Source of the DNA: Bacillota bacterium
GTDB lineage: Bacteria; Bacillota; Clostridia; Lachnospirales; Lachnospiraceae
NCBI GenBank assembly: GCA_023421505.1
Contig: JAEZTJ010000008.1
Location: forward strand, 147,215-211,214
Direction of reading: 5' to 3'
DNA: 64,000 bases
Position 1 is the first letter of the stretch. Every line of letters begins with the position of its first letter. This document shows, piece after piece, positions 34,427-42,361 of the stretch. The translations under genes and the position numbers were made by a program. Under the pieces are notes generated by a model. It made no database searches and had not been told where the DNA came from. It worked only from the letters and a program-made list of their open reading frames with translations.

Positions 34427-35017
34427 TTATCCTTCCTTTAAAGTGATAGACCAGTCAGATAAAATACAGGATAGTGGCATTTTTCTAATCCCTCTTTCGA
34501 GGTATATACCGAGCGAAATGATAAAACAACAAAAGGCAACTGCAGTAAGGCAAAAGGTTGTAGATGATACAATCCAATCTATTTTATAATATTTTACAGT
34601 AAAATCTTCTATAAAGCGCAAGATTAATCCTGTGATATAATAACCACCTGACAAGCCAATCGGAATTGATATAATTAACAGAAAAAACATTTGAAGCAAA
34701 ATCAAAATACGTATCGTATTCTTTGTTGCTCCGAGGCCTCTTAATATACAGTATTCTCTGACACTGGATTTCATAATATTATAATACTGATAGATAATAA
34801 AGGTTATTCCTGCCATAAAGAATATGGTGCGAATACTGATAAATATGTTATGAAGATTTGAATATACCGGCTCTGTACTTAATATCAATACATTGTCCAT
34901 ATAAACTATCGTAAAAGCCAGTAATACATAAGTTAAAATGATAGAAAATATAATCCGTAAATAACTTAAATAATTTTTGTATAACACTAATTTTGAAAAT
35001 TTACTAAGTAAAAACAT
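34427..35017 (-). CDS. FtsX-like ABC permease, short form
   Basis: The 196-residue membrane protein has four hydrophobic segments: IIFSIILTYVLLAFTIVYM, IFFMAGITFIIYQYYNIM, ILILLQMFFLLIISIPIGL and FCLTAVAFCCFIISLGIYL. REYCILRGLGATKNTIRILILLQ is the cytoplasmic coupling region of MacB/FtsX-type permeases. It is about half the usual length and lacks the large external domain. The start is ATG 35017, since AAAGGA lies six bases before it. It belongs with the ATPase directly downstream and a 15-residue peptide gene upstream. Confidence 0.78.
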   Translation of the reverse strand: MFLLSKFSKLVLYKNYLSYLRIIFSIILTYVLLAFTIVYMDNVLILSTEPVYSNLHNIFISIRTIFFMAGITFIIYQYYNIMKSSVREYCILRGLGATKNTIRILILLQMFFLLIISIPIGLSGGYYITGLILRFIEDFTVKYYKIDWIVSSTTFCLTAVAFCCFIISLGIYLERGIRKMPLSCILSDWSITLKEG

Positions 35018-35047
35018 AGGATTCCTTTCTGCAAAACCACTAGGCAC

Positions 35048-35085
35048 AGAATGCCTGGAATTGATATTCTCAATCCAAGCATTCT
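35048..35085 (-). other. Hairpin between the peptide gene and the ABC permease
   Basis: AGAATGC (35048-35054) pairs with GCATTCT (35079-35085), extended by TGGAATTGA against TCAATCCA with one bulge. There is no good T tract on the minus strand, so it may be a partial terminator or mRNA-stability element that makes the peptide more abundant than the transporter. Confidence 0.5.
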
Positions 35086-35148
35086 ATGTAGTGCAACAAA
35101 AAAACGTTAAAGTATTTATTCCCCAATAGATACTTTTAATGTAATCAA

Positions 35149-35196
35149 TCAGCCACCAAATAATTTTTTAATTAAATCAAGGATATCGTCTACCAT
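35149..35196 (-). CDS. 15-residue amphipathic peptide MVDDILDLIKKLFGG
   Basis: ATG 35196 is preceded by TAGGAGATTTGATT, an excellent Shine-Dalgarno at 8 bases, and the frame ends at TGA 35149. The product MVDDILDLIKKLFGG has hydrophobic residues V2, I5, L6, L8, I9, L12, F13 on one helical face and D3, D4, D7, K10, K11 on the other: a short amphipathic helix ending in two Gly. It lies between an LytTR two-component system and an ABC transporter, all on the minus strand. The layout recalls phenol-soluble modulins with their exporter, or a leaderless bacteriocin or signal peptide. No AgrB-like processing gene is present. Function is inferred. Confidence 0.65.
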   Translation of the reverse strand: MVDDILDLIKKLFGG

Positions 35197-35207
35197 AATC
35201 AAATCTC

Positions 35208-35259
35208 CTATAAAATATAAAAACCTTGGCTACAAGCTGTTTATAGCATATAGCCAAGG
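35208..35259 (-). terminator. Terminator hairpin in front of the peptide gene
   Basis: CCTTGGCTA (35224-35232 region) and TAGCCAAGG (35251-35259) form a 9-bp perfect stem on the minus strand, followed by TTTTTATATTTT. It may end the histidine kinase transcript, or attenuate transcription that starts at the LytTR-controlled promoter upstream. Confidence 0.7.
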
Positions 35260-35279
35260 CTTATACAATATACTGAGAC

Positions 35280-35309
35280 ATGAACGTCGATTATTGCTGC
35301 ATGAACGTC
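35280..35309 (-). promoter_or_regulatory. Pair of LytTR-type direct repeats GACGTTCAT
   Basis: On the minus strand GACGTTCAT occurs at 35309-35301 and again at 35288-35280, identical, start to start 21 bp (two helical turns) with a 12-bp spacer. The published LytTR site is [TA][AC][CA]GTTN[AG][TG] in direct repeat with 12-13 bp between; each copy fits at all but the first position. The site starts 4 bases past the kinase stop and faces the peptide gene. The adjacent response regulator is the obvious binder. Confidence 0.75.
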
Positions 35310-35313
35310 AAAT

Positions 35314-36639
35314 TTATATTGTGTACAATCTATTTTTCATAAAAATTGTTACTTCAAATTCATCATTATGCATTTTAAAATTATAAGTCCCCTGATACTT
35401 TTCTACTCTGTCTATGACATTCTTTACCCCAAAACCATGAAGACTTTTATCCTTTTTTGAAGTTTGAAGCGTACCATTGTACACTTCAACATCCTTTATG
35501 ATTGGATTTTTCACATCAATATATAAATCATCCTTATAGTTTTTTATACTAACGTCAATATAATAAATGGAGTTGTTTTTGGGTTCTATTTTCTGTATTG
35601 CTTCTACAGCATTAATAATAATATTGGCAAAAATAACGCATAAATCCATGGGCGCTATATAAAGTGGCTCGGGAAAACCTCCCTCCAGGCGGATTAATAT
35701 ATTGTCGGAGCGGTATCTGCTTTGTACATCATTTAGGATAGCATTTACAATATCATTACCGGTGTCAAATAAATCGGCCGGCGTATTAGAGGTTTCAATT
35801 AACTGTTTTAGATAAGCTTCCATATCATTTAATTTATTCGACTGATATAGTCCATGTATGCATGCCAGATGATTTTTCATTTCATGCCGTATGCTATGTA
35901 TCTCCTTTTGCTTTTCATTTACCAGCGTATAATACTTCTGTTGGGATTCAATGACACTTTGACTAATCAAGGATAAGGCTTTATAATTATCTCTGGATTC
36001 AGTAATCAGCATCATCATAAAACAGGTCAGACAATAGGTTATAACAATGATTATCGTAATCACTATAAGTAGCTTTCTACCATTATCTGAAATTTTACTA
36101 TTTAAACTGACAAGAAGTGCCGAGATAAAAAATATTCCCGTACCCGCACCAATAAATAAGAATGCGAATATACTTTTCGATAATCTAACCTTACTATAGC
36201 TTTTCCTCTTCTTTTTTATTAGTATTAATAATAAAGGAACAAATATAATTGTTTTATAGATAAACCGTAATAAGATATGATAAAGACTATCTGCTTCCGG
36301 GTATATATTTAGAGCTGACGCTATCCCTATTACACAGGTTTCCAAGAATAAAATTAATATATAAGTTAATAACGAATAGATAAATTTCTTTAAGAATCTT
36401 CCTTCAAAAAGAAAACAAATTGATAAAAGCAACATACAGACATTAAAAATAGTTACTGCATCCACGCTATACCTTCGTAATATTCCTGCTGTTATAAGTA
36501 AAATGCATTGGACAGAACCGGCTACGATATAAACTTTCTTTTTCCTCTGCGGAGTATAATTAAGCAACCCCATAAATATGATCCACATCTTAACAAAATC
36601 CACTAAATATCCATAAAAAAGATGTATTATATCATTCAT
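35314..36639 (-). CDS. AgrC-like sensor histidine kinase (GHKL ATPase)
   Basis: The 441-residue protein has six or seven N-terminal membrane segments in about 210 residues. Then comes a dimerisation helix with HSIRHEMKNHLACIHGLY (phospho-acceptor H252), an N-box IFANIIINAVEAIQKI and a G-box SLHGFGVKNVIDRVEKYQG. This is the architecture of AgrC/ComD kinases, which sense extracellular peptides. It is 12 bases downstream of the response regulator gene, and AAGGAG precedes its ATG. The likely ligand is a peptide, perhaps the small one encoded just downstream; this is inference from context. Confidence 0.9.
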   Translation of the reverse strand: MNDIIHLFYGYLVDFVKMWIIFMGLLNYTPQRKKKVYIVAGSVQCILLITAGILRRYSVDAVTIFNVCMLLLSICFLFEGRFLKKFIYSLLTYILILFLETCVIGIASALNIYPEADSLYHILLRFIYKTIIFVPLLLILIKKKRKSYSKVRLSKSIFAFLFIGAGTGIFFISALLVSLNSKISDNGRKLLIVITIIIVITYCLTCFMMMLITESRDNYKALSLISQSVIESQQKYYTLVNEKQKEIHSIRHEMKNHLACIHGLYQSNKLNDMEAYLKQLIETSNTPADLFDTGNDIVNAILNDVQSRYRSDNILIRLEGGFPEPLYIAPMDLCVIFANIIINAVEAIQKIEPKNNSIYYIDVSIKNYKDDLYIDVKNPIIKDVEVYNGTLQTSKKDKSLHGFGVKNVIDRVEKYQGTYNFKMHNDEFEVTIFMKNRLYTI

Positions 36640-36651
36640 AAATCAGACTCC

Positions 36652-37350
36652 TTATCTCGCACTTCTTCTTCGGTATTCTTTACAAGCCTTTTTTAATCTC
36701 CCTATCTGACGTATAGCAACCTCTACCTTTTCTCCGTTATCCAATAATATATCTTTACCTATCTCATGTATAAATGCCATATTCACGATATATGATTTAT
36801 GTACACGAAAAAAATCGCCGTTATTTAATATACTCTCCCACTCATTCATGGTTGTAACACTTTCGAAGATACCCTTAGGGGTTCTTACAACCGTATAACG
36901 GTTAATATATTCAATATATATAATATCAAACAATTTTACAAATAGAGTTTCTCCGTCCTTACCAACAACCGCTTTGCAGTTTTTTGTTATATCATGAATT
37001 GCTTCCGATAAAGCATTCTTACAATCCTGTTCATTAACAGGCTTTAATAGATATCGAAATGCCCTTACCCTATAACCTGCCTGCATAAACCCCCTGTATC
37101 CGGTCAAAAAGATAATAACCATACTTTCATCGAATTCACGAATTTTCTCAGCAGTCCTTAAACCATTGATTCCATTCATCTGAATATCTAAGAATAATAT
37201 ATCGATTGGTTTATTGCTATTAAGCAGCTCCTCCCCTGAAGAAAAATTAATTATTTCTATATCAGATAAATAAGTACTTTTATAATTATTACATATTCGA
37301 ATAATATCATTCCGAATAATTTCCTCATCATCACAAATCCCTATCAGCAC
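36652..37350 (-). CDS. LytTR-family response regulator
   Basis: From GTG 37350 the product has 232 residues: a receiver domain (IGICDDEEIIRNDI with the acidic pocket, phospho-acceptor D55 in ILFLDIQMNG, Lys in FRYLLKPV). A LytTR DNA-binding domain follows (GETLFVKLFDIIYIEYINRYTVVRT, then NNGDFFRVHKSYIVNMAFIHEI). GTG is preferred over the upstream ATG because AGAGGGG lies six bases before it. It pairs with the AgrC-like kinase downstream and probably binds the direct repeats beyond that gene. Confidence 0.9.
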   Translation of the reverse strand: MLIGICDDEEIIRNDIIRICNNYKSTYLSDIEIINFSSGEELLNSNKPIDILFLDIQMNGINGLRTAEKIREFDESMVIIFLTGYRGFMQAGYRVRAFRYLLKPVNEQDCKNALSEAIHDITKNCKAVVGKDGETLFVKLFDIIYIEYINRYTVVRTPKGIFESVTTMNEWESILNNGDFFRVHKSYIVNMAFIHEIGKDILLDNGEKVEVAIRQIGRLKKACKEYRRRSAR

Positions 37351-37559
37351 GAAGATCCCCCTCTTCCCATTGATCGCCAAGCTTTTATTATATCATAGCA
37401 ACCGTATAATATTTCGTCAAGATATTACAGCAAAACACATTAATAATTAATTAGATTATTTAAATCATGAAGACCATGTTCCATGTTCACATACCGTGAA
37501 ATCAAGGTATAAATATATTTATACTCAATGCGGAAAGGCAAGGTATAAAATAGAATCTC

Positions 37560-37588
37560 TTGCATAGCGTGACAAATTATATTACAAT
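37560..37588 (+). promoter_or_regulatory. Promoter of luxS
   Basis: TTGCAT (37560-37565) and TACAAT (37583-37588), 17 bases apart, lie 40 bases before the luxS ATG. Two tandem CATGTTC words near 37480 are also upstream; their meaning is unknown. Confidence 0.55.
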
Positions 37589-37627
37589 AATTCCAACCAC
37601 TTCTTCATTCAGGAAAGGAAAGTAACA

Positions 37628-38107
37628 ATGAAACAAATAGCAAGCTTTACCATTGATCATATGAAATTACTTAGAGGGGTCTATGTATCCCGCAAGGACA
37701 AAATTGGTAGCGAAACCATCACAACCTTTGATATTAGAATGACTCGTCCGAATTTTGATCCTGTAATGTTAACCGGCGAAGTCCATACTATAGAACATCT
37801 AGCAGCAACCTATCTGCGTAATCATAAAGATTTCGCTGATAGAACCGTTTATTTTGGACCGATGGGATGCAGAACCGGGTTCTATCTCTTACTTGGCGGT
37901 GATTATACTTCTAAGGATATTGTTCCCCTGTTAACCGAAATGTTTGAATTCATTCGTGACTTTGAAGGTGATATACCTGGTGCAACTGCAGTTAATTGCG
38001 GAAATTATACTGATATGAACTTATCACAGGCAAAGTATTATGCAAAGAAATTTCTTGATGAAGTTCTATATGCTATTGATGACGAACATCTTATCTATCC
38101 CGAATAA
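37628..38107 (+). CDS. luxS: S-ribosylhomocysteine lyase
   Basis: The 159-residue enzyme cleaves S-ribosylhomocysteine to homocysteine and the precursor of autoinducer-2. Family residues are visible: EVHTIEH with metal ligands H53 and H57 and catalytic E56, GPMGCRTGF with catalytic C81, and AVNCGNY with ligand C124. AGGAAAGG precedes the ATG. It is a single-gene unit divergent from the LytTR two-component system. It serves the activated methyl cycle and may add AI-2 signalling; being next to the peptide system may be coincidence. Confidence 0.95.
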   Translation: MKQIASFTIDHMKLLRGVYVSRKDKIGSETITTFDIRMTRPNFDPVMLTGEVHTIEHLAATYLRNHKDFADRTVYFGPMGCRTGFYLLLGGDYTSKDIVPLLTEMFEFIRDFEGDIPGATAVNCGNYTDMNLSQAKYYAKKFLDEVLYAIDDEHLIYPE

Positions 38108-38124
38108 TCTAATCTAGTTAGAAC

Positions 38125-38192
38125 GTGCGCCCGCCGGGCGCACCTCGATAAAAATATACCTCCTGTATTTATCCTACAGGAGGTATATTTTT
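38125..38192 (+). terminator. Double hairpin terminator after luxS
   Basis: GTGCGCCC-GCC-GGGCGCAC (38125-38143) is followed by a second stem, 38150-38167 with 38175-38192, ending in a T run. The second alone is a good intrinsic terminator. Confidence 0.8.
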
Positions 38193-38351
38193 TATTTCAT
38201 TTCAATAGATTTTAGATAATATGTAATCAGGTACACTGATGTATTACCCAAAAATAGGAAAAATCGTAGAAGCTTTATGCATATACTATTAGGGTTCATT
38301 TTTAATTCTTGCTTGAATATAATGTAATAAGTATGAATAATGGGAGAAGCT

Positions 38352-39068
38352 ATGGCAGACCAAGACTTAAATCACACAGCAGAGCTTATAAAAGCCGCCA
38401 TACCCTTTGTAGATAGTAAGTCCAGAGGCATGGCCGAAATATTCGCTAAGCTATTGGATTTTTTAGGCAGCTTCAAATCAGTAGGTAAGTCCGATACACT
38501 GGCTGCCAATGGCTTACAAAGTACTAAATTTGATTTTGAAGGACTTTTAAAGGGAATACGGCCAATATGTAATAAAAAGGAACGAGAATATGTAGATAAG
38601 ATTCTCAATATTTTTAATATGAAAAGAATATTCGAAACTTATAATAATATGATGTCAACGATGAATGCAATGCAGGAGTTTGGCGGATTTTCCTTTGGAG
38701 ACTCAGAAGCAGAAAATGATGCCGATAATGTTACAGGTAATTTCTCAAGTTCTAATTTTGAATCTATATTCCGTAATTTTAGCTCCAACTTTTCTCAAGA
38801 AGAAGCGAAAGCTGCTTCTGTTATGCAAGAAGCAGATGAAGCTAACAACGAGCAGCTAAACAATAACACTGATTCTAATGCAAAAGACTCAGGAGAAGAT
38901 AATCCGCCTAATTCAAATAACCAAAATCCCGGTATGAATAATAAGATGTTTGATATGTTAAAGGCAATGGTCCCTCCCGAACAAATGAGTACCTTTGAAA
39001 ACCTTAGCATGCTTTTAAATACTATGTCATATGATAATAGTAGTAAACCAGATGAGAGTAAGGAGTAG
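38352..39068 (+). CDS. Hypothetical acidic protein
   Basis: A 238-residue protein with no recognised domain. The first 105 residues are helical (HTAELIKAAIPFVDSKSRGMAEIFAKLLDFLGSF, and KKEREYVDKILNIFNMKRIFETYNNMMSTM). The middle is acidic, low-complexity and Asn/Ser-rich. A C-terminal helix follows (NKMFDMLKAMVPPEQMSTFENLSMLLNTM). ATG 38352 has GGGAGAAG just before it and is preferred over an ATG four codons earlier. It ends four bases before the next gene start. Both genes appear to be a conserved Lachnospiraceae-type pair of unknown role. Confidence 0.72.
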   Translation: MADQDLNHTAELIKAAIPFVDSKSRGMAEIFAKLLDFLGSFKSVGKSDTLAANGLQSTKFDFEGLLKGIRPICNKKEREYVDKILNIFNMKRIFETYNNMMSTMNAMQEFGGFSFGDSEAENDADNVTGNFSSSNFESIFRNFSSNFSQEEAKAASVMQEADEANNEQLNNNTDSNAKDSGEDNPPNSNNQNPGMNNKMFDMLKAMVPPEQMSTFENLSMLLNTMSYDNSSKPDESKE

Positions 39069-39072
39069 AACC

Positions 39073-39348
39073 ATGGCTGATACCTCTTGGACCAATCATC
39101 CAAAGCTAAAAAATATTGATCCCCGTAAGCTTGCAATTTTATTAGATTTAATGAAGGAAGCTGAGGGAAAACAGATGGATAAATTAATGCCTCTGTTAGT
39201 AAGTACCAACAAAAAACTACAACAACAAAAATTATCCTTCACGAAGGACGAAAGTGAAGTCATGCTTGAAATCTTGACTAAGAACTTATCTCCAAAGGAG
39301 AAAGCCCAGTTTGAGATGATGAAAAAAATGATGTCCACCATGAAGTAA
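39073..39348 (+). CDS. Hypothetical small helical protein
   Basis: A 91-residue protein directly after the preceding hypothetical gene, with AAGGAG as RBS. It is predicted all-helical (KLKNIDPRKLAILLDLMKEAEGKQMDKLMPLLVSTNKKLQQQ, KDESEVMLEILTKNLSPKEKAQFEMMKKMM). The helix-rich plan resembles the C-terminal part of the upstream protein, so the two may interact or descend from a common small domain. The function is unknown. Confidence 0.7.
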   Translation: MADTSWTNHPKLKNIDPRKLAILLDLMKEAEGKQMDKLMPLLVSTNKKLQQQKLSFTKDESEVMLEILTKNLSPKEKAQFEMMKKMMSTMK

Positions 39349-39365
39349 TTACATAATCAAAAAGG

Positions 39366-39430
39366 GACTGCATCACAGCGAGGGCACTGAAAAACTACCG
39401 TTTTTTCAGTGCCCTCGCTGTGATGCAGTC
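39366..39430. terminator. Very long stem hairpin after the hypothetical pair
   Basis: Bases 39366-39395 pair with 39400-39430 almost perfectly (about 29 bp, one extra T), with a tiny loop and T-rich flank. It lies downstream of 39348 and can end transcription. The stem is far longer than an intrinsic terminator needs. Confidence 0.7.
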
Positions 39431-39604
39431 ATTTTCTTTTACAACTAAGTCTTACGTTACTTACAAATTGACAATAAGCTCTATATTACACTATATACTA
39501 TATTACACTAGATACTATTTTAGAGAGTGTTTATTTCTGTTTTTACCAATAATTTTATATTATTATTTGTATAGGTCATAATGTTTTTTACTGATTAACA
39601 CTAA

Positions 39605-41941
39605 TCAATTCCATATTTCTCCTGCATATTCTCTTATTGATCTGTCACTGGAGAATTTACCCGCATTAGCGGTATTCATGAAGCACTTTCTTCGGAAGAA
39701 ATTCATATCACTATAATCCTTGTTCGCCTTAAACTTTGCATCACAATATGGGATGAAATCTAACAGCAAATAATAATGATCCGGTTTATGCCAGCTTGCA
39801 CCCTCTAATATTGCATGATACAGCTCTTTGAACATACCTGTATTATCATCCTCTAAGGTGCCGTCAATCAGTGTATCGACCACCCTCTTAATTCTTGGAT
39901 TTTGGTTATAGATTACCTTTGGATCATAGGTACTGCTGATACTTCTTAGTTCCTCCACTCTTGCCCCGAAGATATAATTATTCTCTTCTCCTGCCTGCTC
40001 TACGATTTCAACATTAGCTCCGTCATAGGTTCCAAGCGTTACTGCCCCATTTAGCATAAACTTCATATTTCCTGTACCTGAAGCCTCTGTACCAGCAGTT
40101 GATATCTGCTCTGATATATCTGCTGCCGGCGTGAGTTTCTCTGCATAGGATACATTATAGTTATGAACGAATATCACCTGCAGCTTATCCTTAACCTCTT
40201 CATCTAAATCAATTAACTTTGCCACCTCATTAATAAACTTAATAATTCCCTTTGCCCGAAAATAACCCGGAGCTGACTTGGCTCCAAATATAAACACGGT
40301 TGGATTAAAATCCTGTATTCGGCCCTCCTTTATTCCAAAATAGATGTAAAGAATAGAAAAGGCATTCAGTAGCTGTCGTTTATATTCATGTAGGCGCTTT
40401 ACCTGTATATCAAAAATAAACTCAGGATTTATTCTGATACCCTCCTGCTTATATATATACTCTGACAGCTGTCTCTTCTTAATTTGCTTTATATCATTGA
40501 AACGCTTTATCACGATCTTATCCTCGACATATTTCTCCAAATCCTTTAATCGTTCCAAATCGGTAATCCAGGAATTTCCTATCAAATCAGTAATAAAGCC
40601 GGACAGCTCCATATTGGCTATTGCAAGCCATCTACGTTGTGTAATACCATTCGTCATATTAAAAAAACGCTCCGGATATAATTCATACCATTCCTTTAAT
40701 ACCTCTTTTTTAAGTATATCTGTATGAAGTGCTGCAACACCGTTCGTTGAATGACTTGCATACACAGCAAGTCTCGCCATATGAATTGTATTATTATCTA
40801 TAATCCGATAAGGCAATAGTGCTTCCGGAGTACTCTTACCAAAATGAAGTAATTCTTTCAAAAGTGTCTTTTGTATCATAACAATATACTTATACACTTT
40901 TGGTATTACAGCCTTAAATAAACTTAAATTCCATTTCTCAAGAGCCTCTGACATTACTGTGTGATTGGTATACGAAAAGATCTCCTTCGCTACTTTCAGG
41001 GCCTTTGCGAAGGTTATCTTCTGCTCCTCCATTAAAATCCGGATCAATTCCGGTATTGCTACTACCGGATGGGTATCATTTAGCTGGATTGCATATTCGG
41101 AGGAAAAATGATTAAAATCCTCACCGAATTTTTTCTTATAGCTTCTCACGATATCCTGAAGCGTTGCTGCTGCGAAGAAGTATTCCTGCTTCAATCTTAA
41201 TTTTTTACCTTCATCCGTACTGTCATTCGGATAAAGAAGGCTGCTGATTGCCTCTGCTTCATTCTTATTTTTAAAGGCTTTATCATACTTCTGCTGATTA
41301 AATAATTCAAAATTGAAGCTCTCAAGCGGTTCCGCCTGCCACAGCCGCAACGTATTTATCTTTTTGCCCCCATAGCCAATGATTGGCATATCATATGGAA
41401 CCGCATAAACAGACTGCCCTTTAAAATCAACTCTTACCTTCTCCTCTTCCCTGCGTATCGACCAGGGATCTCCAAAACGCTGCCAGTCATCCGGAGCTTC
41501 AATCTGAAAACCATTTTCTATATATTGCTTAAATAATCCGTATTTATATCGAATACCATAGCCGTTCATTGTAATACCCAAAGTAGCAGCGGAATCTAAA
41601 AAACAGGCTGCCAGGCGCCCTAAACCGCCATTCCCTAGTGCAGCATCTTCAATATCCTCTAATAAACGGATATCCAAGTTATTTTCATTCATAAGCTCAC
41701 TAAACTGGCTTAATAACCCCATATTATATAAATTGCTGTAGATCAGCCTTCCAACTAAAAATTCAGCGGAGACATAGCATACCTTCTTTCCGGGTGAATT
41801 TAAGCCCCATTCTCTCCCGAGATTTTTCATCGCTGCTTTAGTAACCGCATGATATAACTGAACGGTATTCACTTCTTTGATTGTTTTTTGAAATTCTAGA
41901 TCAAGTATTTCCATTACATTGGTTTTGAAATTTTTCTCCAT
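39605..41941 (-). CDS. glgP: Glycogen/alpha-glucan phosphorylase
   Basis: The 778-residue enzyme releases glucose 1-phosphate from alpha-1,4-glucan. It has the family landmarks: an N-terminal FLVGRLIYSNLYNMG and LGNGGLGRLAACFLDSAATLG; RFGDPWSIRREE; the catalytic region VIFVHNYNVSYAEKLTPAADISEQISTAGTEASGTGNMKFMLNGAVTLGTYDGANVEI including the PLP lysine; and a C-terminal YCDAKFKANKDYSD. It lacks long insertions. TTAGGAGG precedes the ATG. It is divergent from a LacI-type regulator, which may control it. Confidence 0.96.
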   Translation of the reverse strand: MEKNFKTNVMEILDLEFQKTIKEVNTVQLYHAVTKAAMKNLGREWGLNSPGKKVCYVSAEFLVGRLIYSNLYNMGLLSQFSELMNENNLDIRLLEDIEDAALGNGGLGRLAACFLDSAATLGITMNGYGIRYKYGLFKQYIENGFQIEAPDDWQRFGDPWSIRREEEKVRVDFKGQSVYAVPYDMPIIGYGGKKINTLRLWQAEPLESFNFELFNQQKYDKAFKNKNEAEAISSLLYPNDSTDEGKKLRLKQEYFFAAATLQDIVRSYKKKFGEDFNHFSSEYAIQLNDTHPVVAIPELIRILMEEQKITFAKALKVAKEIFSYTNHTVMSEALEKWNLSLFKAVIPKVYKYIVMIQKTLLKELLHFGKSTPEALLPYRIIDNNTIHMARLAVYASHSTNGVAALHTDILKKEVLKEWYELYPERFFNMTNGITQRRWLAIANMELSGFITDLIGNSWITDLERLKDLEKYVEDKIVIKRFNDIKQIKKRQLSEYIYKQEGIRINPEFIFDIQVKRLHEYKRQLLNAFSILYIYFGIKEGRIQDFNPTVFIFGAKSAPGYFRAKGIIKFINEVAKLIDLDEEVKDKLQVIFVHNYNVSYAEKLTPAADISEQISTAGTEASGTGNMKFMLNGAVTLGTYDGANVEIVEQAGEENNYIFGARVEELRSISSTYDPKVIYNQNPRIKRVVDTLIDGTLEDDNTGMFKELYHAILEGASWHKPDHYYLLLDFIPYCDAKFKANKDYSDMNFFRRKCFMNTANAGKFSSDRSIREYAGEIWN

Positions 41942-42361
41942 CTAATCCTCCTAATTGCGTAGATCAATCGATGCTCTTTCTTTTTTGGCTTATTACTTAT
42001 TACTCTTAGTACTATGTATGATTACTATTTTCGTAAATTTTCGTAGATATATCCAAAGAATAGCATTTTTATCTTACTATGTCAACATTAATTGAGACAA
42101 AATAGTATTAGCCACGTGAGTATGGAATTATCCATCGTAAAATAGCAGTGATGATAATAGTTCATTTTTAATTTTAGCTTAATAATCAGAAAGTAAAATA
42201 ATTTCCTTAAATTCTTAGTTTAATTTTATTTGAAAAGCAGAGTTTTTATGATATACGCAAGCGTATCGAATAGCTCCAGCAAATGATATTGATGATTGAA
42301 AATGTAATAATTAAGGATTATACTTGGATCATTGAGGCTAAGAAGTGATAGGAGAATAATC
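41942..42361. other. Divergent control region between glgP and the lacI-type gene
   Basis: This 420-bp AT-rich gap has no supported ORF. It must hold the promoters of both genes. The clearest site is the palindrome at 42255-42268. No riboswitch or tRNA was recognised. Confidence 0.5.
42255..42268. promoter_or_regulatory. Candidate operator ATACGC-AA-GCGTAT
   Basis: A perfect 6-2-6 palindrome, 14 bp in all, lies about 95 bp upstream of the LacI-family start codon. Size and symmetry fit a LacI/CcpA-class operator, though the centre is AA rather than CG. Confidence 0.5.

Noticed and set aside
35149..35196. The peptide as a classical AgrD pheromone precursor
   Set aside because: It has no Cys or Ser in a position for a thiolactone ring, no acidic recognition tail and no AgrB gene nearby. 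A modulin-like or leaderless peptide fits better.
37628..38107. luxS as part of the same signalling circuit as the peptide
   Set aside because: It is divergent with its own promoter and terminator and has no LytTR-type repeats; proximity alone is not enough.
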